Below, one piece after another: positions 42,283 to 50,251 of a stretch of 64,000 nt of DNA. The notes beneath the pieces are model-generated. The model made no database searches. It was not told the origin of the DNA and was given only the letters and a program-made list of their open reading frames with translations. The first letter of the stretch is position 1; the number at the start of each line of letters is the position of its first letter. Source of the stretch: Streptomyces sp. V4I2 (GTDB taxonomy: Bacteria > Actinomycetota > Actinomycetes > Streptomycetales > Streptomycetaceae); NCBI RefSeq assembly GCF_030817655.1, contig NZ_JAUSZM010000003.1, positions 1,860,001 through 1,924,000 of the forward strand. Direction: 5' to 3'. The position numbers and the translations under genes are program-made.

Positions 42283-43800
42283 TCAGCCCAGCAGCACCGG
42301 CTCCGGCAACCCCACCGGCCAGGTGTGCACCGGCTCGCCCTTGTGCATCAGTTCGCGGTAGCGCCGGGTCGTCGCGGCCAGCGCGGCCTCCCGGGACAGG
42401 CCGGTCTCCAGGGCCCGGTGGAAGGTCGCGGACTGCCAGGACGCGCCGTTGACCCGGCGCCGGCACCGCTCCTCGATGACGCCGAGGTAGAAGTCCCGGT
42501 CGGCGGGTTCGACGCCCCACGCGTCCAGGCCGGCCTCGGCCAGCGGCAGCAGTTCGTCGCGTACGAGGCTGACGGCGTCGACCTCGGTGGTGCCGCCGTA
42601 CCGGCCGCGCCGGGGCCAGACGAGGCGGGCGTCGATGCCGTACCGGCATGCGGCGTCGAAGTTGGCGGCGGCCGCCTCGAACGGCAGGCGGCTCCACACC
42701 GGCCGCGACTCCTCGGCGAGGGCGCGGACGACGCCGTAGTAGAAGGCCGCGTTCGCGATGACGTCGGTGATGGTGGGGCCGGCGGGCAGCACGCGGTTCT
42801 CGACGCGCAGGTGCGGGACGCCGTCGGCGATGCCGTAGACCGGGCGGTTCCAGCGGTAGACGGTGCCGTTGTGCAGGACGAGCTCGGCGAGCTTCGGGAT
42901 GCCGCCCGCGTCGAGGACCTCCAGGGGGTCCTCCTCGTCGCAGATGGGCAGCAGGGCCGGGTAGTAGCGCAGGTTCTCCTCGAAGAGGTCGTACGCGGAG
43001 GAGATCCACCGCTCGCCGAACCAGGTGCGGGGGCGCACTCCCTGGGCCTGGAGTTCGGGCGGGCGGGTGTCGGTGGACTGCTGGAACAGCGGCGGCCGGG
43101 ACTCGCGCCACAGCTCGCGGCCGAACAGGAACGGCGAGTTGGCCCCGACGGCTATCTGGGCGGCGGCGACGGCCTGGGCGGCGTTCCACACGTCGGCGAA
43201 GCGGCCCGGGGTGACCTGGAGGTGGAGCTGCACCGAGGTGCAGGCCGCTTCCGGCGCGATCGACTTCGAGGTGCAGCGCAGACGCTCCACACCGTCGATG
43301 TCGAGCGCGAAGTCCTCGCCGCGGGCGGCGACGATCTGTTCGTTGAGCAGGGCGTAGCGGTCGACGTCGGAGAGGTTGGAGGAGACCAGGTCGTCCCGGT
43401 CGAGGGTCGGCAGAATGCCGATCATCACGATTCCCGCGTCGAGCTCCCCCGCTTTCCGGTCGGCATATGCCAGCGAGGTGCGGAGTTCCTCCGCGAGGCG
43501 ATCGAATACGCGCCCGCCCAGCCGATGTGGGGCAATGTTGACTTCCAGATTGAACATGGCGAGTTCTGTTTGGAAATCTCGGCTTGCGATGCGCTCAAGG
43601 ACCTGCGCATTGAGCATTCTCGGCATACCGTCGGCGCCGGTGAGATTCAGTTCGATCTCCAGCCCCATGAGATTCTTCGGACGGTCGAACCGCCTCTCGG
43701 CCAGGAGTCGCTCCAGCCCCGTCAGGTTCCGCCGGAGCTTGTCGCGATAGCGCTGGCGATCGGAGAGGTCGAACTGACCTGCCACGACCTTCTCCCCCAT
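42283..43800 (-). CDS. Glutamate-cysteine ligase family 2 (GCS2-like) protein
   Basis: 505 residues of the carboxylate-amine ligase superfamily. Visible are LMGLEIELNLTGADGMPRMLNAQVLERI, MFNLEVNIAPHRLGGRVF, VQLHLQVTPGRFADVWNAAQAVAAAQIAVGANSPFLFGRELW, and RVENRVLPAGPTITDVIANAAFYYGVVRAL. Metal-binding Glu residues sit in LEIELN and NLEVNI. It probably joins glutamate to an amine or cysteine. Actinomycetes make mycothiol rather than glutathione, so the product is uncertain; it is not the ergothioneine EgtA by neighbourhood. GAGGAGGGA lies before the ATG. Confidence 0.85.
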   Translation of the reverse strand: MGEKVVAGQFDLSDRQRYRDKLRRNLTGLERLLAERRFDRPKNLMGLEIELNLTGADGMPRMLNAQVLERIASRDFQTELAMFNLEVNIAPHRLGGRVFDRLAEELRTSLAYADRKAGELDAGIVMIGILPTLDRDDLVSSNLSDVDRYALLNEQIVAARGEDFALDIDGVERLRCTSKSIAPEAACTSVQLHLQVTPGRFADVWNAAQAVAAAQIAVGANSPFLFGRELWRESRPPLFQQSTDTRPPELQAQGVRPRTWFGERWISSAYDLFEENLRYYPALLPICDEEDPLEVLDAGGIPKLAELVLHNGTVYRWNRPVYGIADGVPHLRVENRVLPAGPTITDVIANAAFYYGVVRALAEESRPVWSRLPFEAAAANFDAACRYGIDARLVWPRRGRYGGTTEVDAVSLVRDELLPLAEAGLDAWGVEPADRDFYLGVIEERCRRRVNGASWQSATFHRALETGLSREAALAATTRRYRELMHKGEPVHTWPVGLPEPVLLG

Positions 43801-43914
43801 CGAAGCGTCCCTCCTCGCATGGGCGGGCCGAGGACCGGCCGCCGGTGTCCGGGTCACGTGGGATGATGCCCAGCCGGGACGATCGATAACGTCCCGCCCG
43901 GACCCTGCAGCCGC

Positions 43915-44131
43915 TACGCTGTCGGACATGACCGGCGGCACATTCGCCGGGCATGGTGCAGTGTGCAGATTCGAGTGCCCCAAGGAACTCGTGAAAAACG
44001 CCGACAAGAATGGGCCGTCCGCCCTTCGGCTGTTTTCCGAGGTCATCGCCGTGCGGCCCGCCCGGAATCGGGATGATTCCCGCGAATCGCCGACCGAATG
44101 GACCCTTGTTCTCCTCACCGGAAACGGCTAG
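43915..44131 (+). CDS. Doubtful small protein with leaderless promoter box
   Basis: TACGCT (43915-43920) is followed by 7 bases and an ATG at 43928, then a 67-codon frame (MTGGTFAGHGAVCRFECPKEL... to LVLLTGNG). It is divergent from the GCS2 gene. The sequence is less GC-biased than its neighbours and shows no domain. It could be a real small gene, a relic, or just the GCS2 upstream region. Confidence 0.3.
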
Positions 44132-44354
44132 ACGAAACACCGTCTGAACATGAGTCGTATAAACTCCGCGAACAAGGCAGAAGGCTGGCGCCCGCGGCCC
44201 TCGATCCAGCCGCCAGGTGACGTACGGCAGGCCTCGCGTACATCCCTGGTCACCCGGACCACGGCCCCCGCCTCTCTGACCACGTGAGCTGACAGCGTCG
44301 TCCGCCCAGCCCTCCCTCGCGCCACTGTGCCTGTCGAACGAGAGGCGACCCACC

Positions 44355-44939
44355 ATGCCGCTGCATGTCCCACCGGCTCCCGCGCCCGCACTTCGCTCCG
44401 TCCTCACCGCGCTCGGTTCTCCCACCGCGGTCCGCGAGGCCCGAACTCCCTCCTTGCTGCGCGCCCAGGGCCCCGTCACGCCCGAACTCCCCCTGCCGGT
44501 ACACGTCCTGGACGGCGTCGACGCCTCGGGCGTCCCCGTCACCCGACTGTCCGGCTGGCGCTTCCTGATCCGCTGCGGCGACCGTGCGGTGGCCGCGGCG
44601 GAGACCATGCTGACCCCCGACGGCTGGGCGTTCTCCCACTTCTTCGAGGGTCCCTACATCGCCTCCACCGAACTCGCGCTGCGCCAGGCGGAGACCATGA
44701 CGCAGCCCTGCCAGCCGCGCCTGCTGTCGATCCCCCGTCTCTACATGCTCACCCTCTGGCTGCACGGCGACTGCGCCGCGGACGGCGCCGCCGGCCGGCC
44801 CGCCGGCACCGACCTGCTCGTCCCGCTGGCGCCGGCACCGCCCGGTATCGCCGCGCACCGTCCGCACCGGGTGGCCGACCTGCTGCCCGTGCTCACCCAT
44901 CGGGCGACTCCGGCACCGCTGTTGAGCTCACCGGCCTGA
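44355..44939 (+). CDS. Conserved protein of unknown function
   Basis: 194 residues, no signal peptide. The middle is well-ordered: ARTPSLLRAQGPVTPELPLPVHVLDGVDASGVPVTRLSGWRFLIRCGDRAVAAAETMLTPDGWAFSHFFEGPYIASTELALRQAE. The tail is Pro/Ala-rich. I recognise it as a recurring streptomycete protein without function. GAGAGGCGACC is upstream of the ATG at a loose distance. It precedes a palindrome array. Confidence 0.65.
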   Translation: MPLHVPPAPAPALRSVLTALGSPTAVREARTPSLLRAQGPVTPELPLPVHVLDGVDASGVPVTRLSGWRFLIRCGDRAVAAAETMLTPDGWAFSHFFEGPYIASTELALRQAETMTQPCQPRLLSIPRLYMLTLWLHGDCAADGAAGRPAGTDLLVPLAPAPPGIAAHRPHRVADLLPVLTHRATPAPLLSSPA

Positions 44940-45395
44940 CGTTCTCAGCAGCGCTCCGACAGCGCTCAGCAGCGCGATCTTCGTACCCCGTTCCCGAATT
45001 CCGGGTGGCGGGGTACGACGCTGTATTCGGCACCCTTACGCTCGTACGGAGATTCCCGCCGCCGCGCGCGGATTCCCGCCGACCGTTTCGCTCGTACGAG
45101 CACTTTATGGCTCGTACGAGCCGGACATGGCCTCCTGCCCGTCCGGACTAGCCCCATCCGACCACCGCGAACCATCCGAAGTGACAGTGCAGTTGGAATG
45201 AACCGTCCGCGCGGGTGATGCGTCATGAACCTGTGAGAAGCGGTGCTGCGAAATACCTGCGGATTGACGTCCGTGGGGCAACACTGGGTTCCGTCCGACT
45301 TATCACAACGGGGGCCGGCCATGAACGACGCTTCAAGCCGCGGGACAGACACGACATCCATCCCACCCAGCACGACAGAGCGAAAGATCCCACCC
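44940..45395. other. Gene-free region carrying a 20-bp-periodic operator-like array
   Basis: About 455 bases with no convincing gene. Its centre (45041-45130) holds the direct repeats and palindromes listed separately. The rest, up to the DUF5999 gene, contains its probable leader and nothing else clear. Confidence 0.5.
45041..45130. repeat. 20-bp-phased repeats GATTCCCGCC and CTCGTACGAG
   Basis: GATTCCCGCC begins at 45051 and 45071. CTCGTACGAG begins at 45091 and 45111, with a variant CTCGTACGGA at 45041. The two full copies are perfect palindromes (12 bp at 45090-45101, 14 bp at 45109-45122). All are spaced by exactly 20 bp. They probably form an array of protein-binding sites on one face of the helix. 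Confidence 0.7.
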
Positions 45396-45602
45396 ATGTG
45401 CCAGCACCAGACACCGTGTCCGACAGCCGACTCCCCCGACCGGGAATCCGCGCGCCTCGTGGCGCACCACCCGGAACAGGGATGGAGCCTGCTGTGCAAC
45501 GGCGTTCTGCTCTTCGAGGACACCGGTGAGCTCCTGCCGGACGGACGGGTCATCGCCCCGCACCGCCCGCTGGCCACCGCCCAGGTGATGACCGCCGCCT
45601 GA
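45396..45602 (+). CDS. DUF5999 family protein
   Basis: 68 residues starting MCQHQTPCPTADSPD, followed by ESARLVAHHPEQGWSLLCNGVLLFEDTGELLPDG and APHRPL. This is a strongly conserved small family of Streptomyces. The N-terminal CxHxxxC may bind metal. Function unknown. An ATG 75 bases upstream (45321) is in frame, but the family usually starts at MCxH. Confidence 0.82.
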   Translation: MCQHQTPCPTADSPDRESARLVAHHPEQGWSLLCNGVLLFEDTGELLPDGRVIAPHRPLATAQVMTAA

Positions 45603-45808
45603 GGCGCCACCGGGCGGCCCGCCACACCGCCCGGAGTATCTGAGGGGCCGGCTCGCAGCGCCGACTGCGCACCGGCCCCGACGCATGTCCGGGGACCGTC
45701 ACTCCCTGTAGCCCCCCGTGTCGGATGCGACCCCTCGTATGTCATGCGGTCCCTCGGACCTTCCGGGCGTGGCCTCTTCCCACGACGACCCGCTTTCCGG
45801 AAGACTCC

Positions 45809-45819
45809 TGGAAGTTTCG
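45809..45819. promoter_or_regulatory. Weak CGAAA-N-TTTCG-type box before the LacI gene
   Basis: TGGAAGTTTCG matches 9 of 11 positions of the perfect boxes at 51594 and 53267. It is 44 bases upstream of the regulator start and could allow autoregulation. Confidence 0.4.
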
Positions 45820-45862
45820 AAGGTCAGAAGGTCAAAGGTCAGTCGGGTACGGAGGTGGGGAA

Positions 45863-46912
45863 GTGCCAGCACGCGAGGCCGACGCCGAGACGGCGCCCGA
45901 GCCCGGGGGCAAGGTCACGATCACGGAGATCGCCCGGCGGGCCGGGGTCTCGGTGCCGACCGTGTCCCGGGTCGTCAACGGCCGGTCCGACGTCTCGCCG
46001 AAGACCCGGGCCCGGGTCGAGGACCTGCTGCAACGGCACGGCTACCGCAAGCGGCCCGCGGCCCCCGGCACTCGCGCCGCCCTGCTCGACCTCGTCTTCA
46101 ACGACCTCGACAGCCCCTGGGCCGTGGAGATCATCCGAGGCGTGGAGGAGGTCGCCCACGCGGCCGGCGTGGGCACGGTCGTGTCGGCGATCCACGGACG
46201 TACGGGCGACGCCCGCGAATGGATGCGGAACCTGCGGGCGCGCGCCTCCGACGGCGTCATCCTGGTCACCTCGGTGCTGGAGCCGGTGCTGCACGACGAG
46301 CTGCGCATCCTCGGTGTCCCGCTGGTGGTCGTCGACCCGGCCGGCTCCCCCGCCCTCGACGTCCCCACGGTCGGCGCCGCCAACTGGGCGGGCGGCATGG
46401 CGGCCACCGAGCACCTGCTGTCGCTGGGCCACCGCAGAATCGGCCTGATCGCGGGCCCGCCCCGACTGCTGTGCTCCCGGGCCCGCTTCGACGGCTACCG
46501 CGCGGCCCTGGAGGGCGCCGGCCTCGCGCTGGACGACTCCCTCGTCGCGCCCGGCGACTTCCACCCGGAATCCGGCTTCGCCGGCTGCAACACCCTCCTC
46601 GACCTGCCCGAACCGCCGACCGCCGTGTTCGCGGCCAGCGACCAGATGGCCCTCGGCGCGATCGAGGCACTGCGCCGGCGCGGCCTGCGTGTCCCGGAGG
46701 ACATGAGCGTGGTCGGTTTCGACGACCTTCCGGAAGTCCGCTGGTCGGCCCCGCCCCTCACCACGATCCGCCAGCCCCTCGCCGAGATGGGCAAGCTGGC
46801 CGTCCGCACGGTCCTGCGCCTGGCCCGTAACGAACGGCCGGACTCCCCGCGGGTCGAACTGGGCACGGACCTGGTGGTGAGGGCGAGCACGGCACCGCCG
46901 GCCCGGGCCTAG
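45863..46912 (+). CDS. LacI family regulator of the xylan-utilisation locus
   Basis: 349 residues. The LacI helix-turn-helix is at 18-40 (VTITEIARRAGVSVPTVSRVVNGRSDVSPKTRARV) and the periplasmic-binding-like effector domain runs 75-345 (ALLDLVFNDLDSPWAVEIIRGVEEVA). It most resembles BxlR/XlnR-type regulators, which release CGAA...TTCG sites on binding xylobiose. The perfect sites before the importer and GH43 genes support this. The GTG start follows GGAGG. Its TAG stop shares a base with the end of a MITE-like element. Confidence 0.88.
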   Translation: MPAREADAETAPEPGGKVTITEIARRAGVSVPTVSRVVNGRSDVSPKTRARVEDLLQRHGYRKRPAAPGTRAALLDLVFNDLDSPWAVEIIRGVEEVAHAAGVGTVVSAIHGRTGDAREWMRNLRARASDGVILVTSVLEPVLHDELRILGVPLVVVDPAGSPALDVPTVGAANWAGGMAATEHLLSLGHRRIGLIAGPPRLLCSRARFDGYRAALEGAGLALDDSLVAPGDFHPESGFAGCNTLLDLPEPPTAVFAASDQMALGAIEALRRRGLRVPEDMSVVGFDDLPEVRWSAPPLTTIRQPLAEMGKLAVRTVLRLARNERPDSPRVELGTDLVVRASTAPPARA

Positions 46913-47167
46913 GTCCTGTGTCGAAAGTGGCGTCGTCCGCCCGGAGGGCGGGCCGGGCGGCGTCGTGGGGGTACCTCCCGCCCGAGCCGTGCGAAGCTCG
47001 GTTCGAGGGTGGGGGAGCGTGCTCTCGGCGTGCCGGGCGGAAGCCCTCGTACTGGAGGTACTTGGGCTTTCGCCCGGTGCGGCGAGTGGGGGCACCTCCC
47101 ACGCCCTTAAGGCAGTGGGGGAGCGTGCCAGGCGTCGCCCGGCAGGCGCCGCTTTCGACACAGGCCC
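46912..47167. mobile_element. MITE-like element with terminal inverted repeats
   Basis: Inverted ends of 21 bp (46912-46932 and 47147-47167), 19 of 21 matching, share the core CCTGTGTCGAAAG. The interior (about 214 bp) has no coding capacity and carries two hairpins of the GGGGGTACCTCCC / GTGGGGGAGCG type seen in Streptomyces intergenic repeats. No clear target duplication was seen. The left end supplies the last base of the LacI-gene stop codon, so insertion could have trimmed that gene. Confidence 0.65.
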
Positions 47168-47177
47168 TGGGCACGGG

Positions 47178-47214
47178 CGTTCCCGGGCACCCCCCTCGCG
47201 GGTGCCCGGGAACG
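47178..47214. terminator. Strong hairpin downstream of the LacI gene
   Basis: A perfect 15-bp stem (CGTTCCCGGGCACCC and its complement at 47200-47214) with a 7-base loop lies between convergent LacI and xylanase genes. Confidence 0.8.
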
Positions 47215-47218
47215 GGGT

Positions 47219-47254
47219 GTCGCTCCGGCGCCCCCTCGCGGACGCCGAAGCGAC
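47219..47254 (-). terminator. Terminator of the xylanase operon
   Basis: GTCGCTCCGGCG (47219-47230) pairs with CGCCGAAGCGAC (47243-47254) with one mismatch, directly after the xylanase stop. Confidence 0.65.
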
Positions 47255-47260
47255 GGGGGC

Positions 47261-48322
47261 CTACTTCAACGCCTCCCGGATCGCGAAGTAGGCGGGCTTC
47301 GGGGCCAGTTGCTCGTCCCACGGCAGCGCCGCGCCCTCGCCCTCGAAGAAGGCGGGGATCCAGGAGTACTTGTCCGTGTAGTCCCAGAGAGTGATTCCGA
47401 CACACCGGCGCACCGCGAGGCAGGCCTCGGTCAGGTCCCGGTACCACTCGGCCTGCGTGGCCAGCTTCGTCTCGTCCGCGGGCAGGTACATGCGGACGTC
47501 CACCTCGGTGAGGGCGGTGTCCAGGCCGAGCCGGGAGAAGCGGCGGAGGTTGTCCTCCAGCGTGGTCGGATAGCCGTACTGGAGTGCCAGGTGGGCCTGG
47601 AGGCCGAAGCCGTGGAGCGGCACGCCCTGTGCCTTGAGCTCCTTGGCCAGCTTGTAGTAGGCGTCGCTCTTCGAGCCGATGGTCTCGACGTTGTAGTCGT
47701 TGAGGTAGAGCTTGGCCTTCGGGTCGGCCTGGTGGGCCCAGCGCAGCGCGTCGGCGATGTAGCCGGGGCCGAGCGTCTTGTAGAAGATCGTCTCGCGGTA
47801 GGTGCCGTCCTCGTTGAACGCCTCGTTGACGACGTCCCAGGCGTAGATCTTGCCCTTGTAGTGCCGCACTTCGGCCTGGATGTGCTTCTTCAGTACGGCC
47901 CTCAGCTCGGTGGCCGTCCAGTCGCGGCCGGTGAGCCAGTCGGGCAGCTGGCTGTGCCAGACCAGCGTGTGGCCGCGTACCTTCTGGTGGTTGGCCCTGG
48001 CGAGGTTCACGATCTCGTCGCCCTTGGACCAGTCGAAGACCCCCTGCTGGGGCTCGGTGGCGTACCACTTCATGCCGTTGCCCGGCGTGATCTGGTCGAA
48101 CTCGCTGCCGAGGATCGCCTTGTACGGTTCGTCGACGAGCTCGGGATTGTCGGTGGCGCTCCCGTAGTACCGGCCGTGGCGCTGGGCGAGCTCGGCCAGG
48201 GTCGGAGACTTCCCTTCCGCCTGGGCGGTCGGGCCGGTGGCGATTCCCGCGCCGACCAGGACGGCGGCGAGCGCGCCGGCGAGTCTGAGCCGAGTACGGG
48301 AGCGGGTGGTCGTGGTGCGCAT
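47261..48322 (-). CDS. xynA: Secreted endo-1,4-beta-xylanase, GH10
   Basis: 353 residues. A signal peptide (RTTTTRSRTRLRLAGALAAVLVGAGIATGPTAQA) leads into a single GH10 barrel with no carbohydrate-binding module. The acid/base Glu is in WDVVNEAFNEDG (about 167) and the nucleophile Glu in TALTEVDVRMYL (about 273). Substrate-binding KWYATEPQQGVFDWSKGD and HTLVWHSQLPDWL are intact. It cuts xylan outside the cell. It is the last gene of the leftward operon with the sugar importer, 55 bases after the second permease. ATG at 48322 preferred; 48337 is in frame. Confidence 0.93.
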   Translation of the reverse strand: MRTTTTRSRTRLRLAGALAAVLVGAGIATGPTAQAEGKSPTLAELAQRHGRYYGSATDNPELVDEPYKAILGSEFDQITPGNGMKWYATEPQQGVFDWSKGDEIVNLARANHQKVRGHTLVWHSQLPDWLTGRDWTATELRAVLKKHIQAEVRHYKGKIYAWDVVNEAFNEDGTYRETIFYKTLGPGYIADALRWAHQADPKAKLYLNDYNVETIGSKSDAYYKLAKELKAQGVPLHGFGLQAHLALQYGYPTTLEDNLRRFSRLGLDTALTEVDVRMYLPADETKLATQAEWYRDLTEACLAVRRCVGITLWDYTDKYSWIPAFFEGEGAALPWDEQLAPKPAYFAIREALK

Positions 48323-48377
48323 GGTGCGACTCCTCACGTGCGGTTGTGTGGGTGAGCCGTACGTTCGCCGGCGCGGG

Positions 48378-49250
48378 TCATCCCTTCGTCGCGCCGGCGG
48401 TGAGGCCGCCGACGAGCTGGCGCTCGGCGACCGAGTAGAAGGCGAGGGCGGGGACCATGGCGAGCACCAGATAGGCGAAGACCTTGGCGGTGTCCGCGGA
48501 GTACTGGCCCTGGAACTGCTGGACGCCGATCGGGATCGTCCACCAGGTGGACTCGGTGAACACCAGCAGCGGCAGGAAGAAGTTGTTCCAGCTGGTGACG
48601 ACGGCGAGGACCGACACGGTGCCGAGCGCCGGTCGCGCCATGGGGAGCAGCACCCGCCAGAAGAACCCGAACGGGGTGCACCCGTCGAGCGTGGCCGCCT
48701 CCTCCAACTCCCCCGGGATCTGCCGGAAGAAGCCGCGCAGGATGATGATCGTCATCGGCAGTCCGAACGCGGCCTGCGGGAGGATCACGCCGAGCGGGTT
48801 GTCCAGCAGGCCCATGGAACGCAGCAGCAGGAACAGCGGCAGGGCCGCCACCGCGAAGGGGAACATCAGCCCCATCGTGAACAGGGTGAACAGCACTTCC
48901 CGCCCGCGGAAGGCGAACCGGGCGAAGGAGAACGCGGCGAGCGCCGAGGCCGCGACGACGATGACGGTCGTCCCCACCGCGATCAGCGTGCTGCTGCCGA
49001 GCAACTGCCAGAAGGCGCCCGAGCCGAGGATGTCGGTGTAGTTCGAGATCACCCACGAGTCGGGCAGCCCGACGGGGTTGCGGGAGAGCTCGTCGGTGGT
49101 CTTGAAGCCGGAGACCATCGCGTAGATCAGCGGCACGACCATCACCGCGCCGACGACGACGAGAACGACGTGCACCGGCAGTGACCTGCTACGGGATTTC
49201 TGAGCGGCCCTTGCTGTCTGAGCAGCCGTTGTTTTCTCCGTGATCGTCAC
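48378..49250 (-). CDS. Carbohydrate ABC transporter permease (xylo-oligosaccharide type)
   Basis: 290 residues, six spans, MalG-type. The EAA loop reads ELEEAATLDGCTPFGFFWRVLLPMARPALG (about 185-215). It starts with a GTG whose GTGA overlaps the stop of the first permease gene. Part of the importer operon SBP - permease - permease - xylanase. No ATPase gene is included, as is usual in Streptomyces, where a shared MsiK-type ATPase serves many importers. Confidence 0.92.
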   Translation of the reverse strand: MTITEKTTAAQTARAAQKSRSRSLPVHVVLVVVGAVMVVPLIYAMVSGFKTTDELSRNPVGLPDSWVISNYTDILGSGAFWQLLGSSTLIAVGTTVIVVAASALAAFSFARFAFRGREVLFTLFTMGLMFPFAVAALPLFLLLRSMGLLDNPLGVILPQAAFGLPMTIIILRGFFRQIPGELEEAATLDGCTPFGFFWRVLLPMARPALGTVSVLAVVTSWNNFFLPLLVFTESTWWTIPIGVQQFQGQYSADTAKVFAYLVLAMVPALAFYSVAERQLVGGLTAGATKG

Positions 49251-50245
49251 TTCCCGCCTCCTCTCATCGTCGTGGTCGCTCCTTCGAGGTCGCGGCGGAG
49301 CACGAACCGCTGGTAGGCGAGGGCGAAGACGAGGCTGATGCCGAACATGACCACGCTGATCGCGCTGGCGTATCCGACCTGATAGCGCTTGAAGCCGTAC
49401 TGGAACATGGTCACGGCCATGGTCTCGGAGTGGTGGTCGGGGCCGCCCGCGGTGGTCACCCACACCAGGTCGAAGAGCTGGATGGAGCCGATGACGGACA
49501 GGAAGACGCTGATCCGCAGCGTCGGCGCGAGCAGCGGCAGGGTGACGTTGCGGAACCGCTGCCAGGCGTTGGCGCCGTCGATGAGCGCCGCCTCGGTCAA
49601 CTCACGGGGGATGGACTGGAGTCCGGCCAGGTAGAGCATCATGTGGAAGCCGAAGTACTTCCAGGTCATGACCAGGAAGAGGGTCGCCATGACGGTGGAG
49701 GGATCGGCGAACCACTCCCCGCCGAGCCCGTCCAGGCCGATCCCGCCCAGCAGCCGGTCGGCGAGTCCGTCGTCCGGCGCGAAGATCATGCTGAACAGCA
49801 CACCGGTGATGGCCTCGGACAGCACGTACGGCGCGAAGAACAGCATCCGGTACACGGCCCGGCCGCGCACCTTCTGGTTGAGCAGGACGGCCATCGCGAG
49901 CGCGAACGGCAGCTGGAGGGCGAGCGACAGCAGGACCAGGACGAGGCAGCGCCACAGGTCGCCGAGGAAGACCGGGTCGTCGAAGAGCCGGGTGAAGTTG
50001 TCGACGCCGATGTAGTCGGAGGGCATGCCGAAGCCGCCCCAGCGGAAGAACGCGGCGTACAGGGCGAACAGGATCGGCAGCAGCACCAGGACGCCGAACA
50101 GCACCAGGGCCGGCAGCTGGAAGCCGACCGCGGTGAACCAGTTGAGCGTGCGCCGTCGGGCCCGCCCCCGGGCCTTGCCTGCGGCCGGGGGCGGGACGTC
50201 GGTGTCGGGGCCGGTTCGTTTGTCCGGAAGGAACGTGGAGGTCAT
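49247..50245 (-). CDS. Carbohydrate ABC transporter permease (xylo-oligosaccharide type)
   Basis: 332 residues, MalF-type permease with a charged N-terminal tail and six spans. The EAA loop is ELTEAALIDGANAWQRFRNVTLPLLAPTLR. Six bases after the binding-protein gene and overlapping the next permease by 4 bases, so all are co-translated. It probably takes up xylobiose and longer xylo-oligosaccharides, judged from the xylanase in the same operon. Confidence 0.92.
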   Translation of the reverse strand: MTSTFLPDKRTGPDTDVPPPAAGKARGRARRRTLNWFTAVGFQLPALVLFGVLVLLPILFALYAAFFRWGGFGMPSDYIGVDNFTRLFDDPVFLGDLWRCLVLVLLSLALQLPFALAMAVLLNQKVRGRAVYRMLFFAPYVLSEAITGVLFSMIFAPDDGLADRLLGGIGLDGLGGEWFADPSTVMATLFLVMTWKYFGFHMMLYLAGLQSIPRELTEAALIDGANAWQRFRNVTLPLLAPTLRISVFLSVIGSIQLFDLVWVTTAGGPDHHSETMAVTMFQYGFKRYQVGYASAISVVMFGISLVFALAYQRFVLRRDLEGATTTMRGGGK

Positions 50246-50251
50246 CGCCGG

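Noticed and set aside
45189..45233. ECF-type promoter (GGAAT ... GTC) before DUF5999
   Set aside because: Spacing is 22 bases (or 17 with a weaker -35), which does not fit SigE or SigR consensus well.
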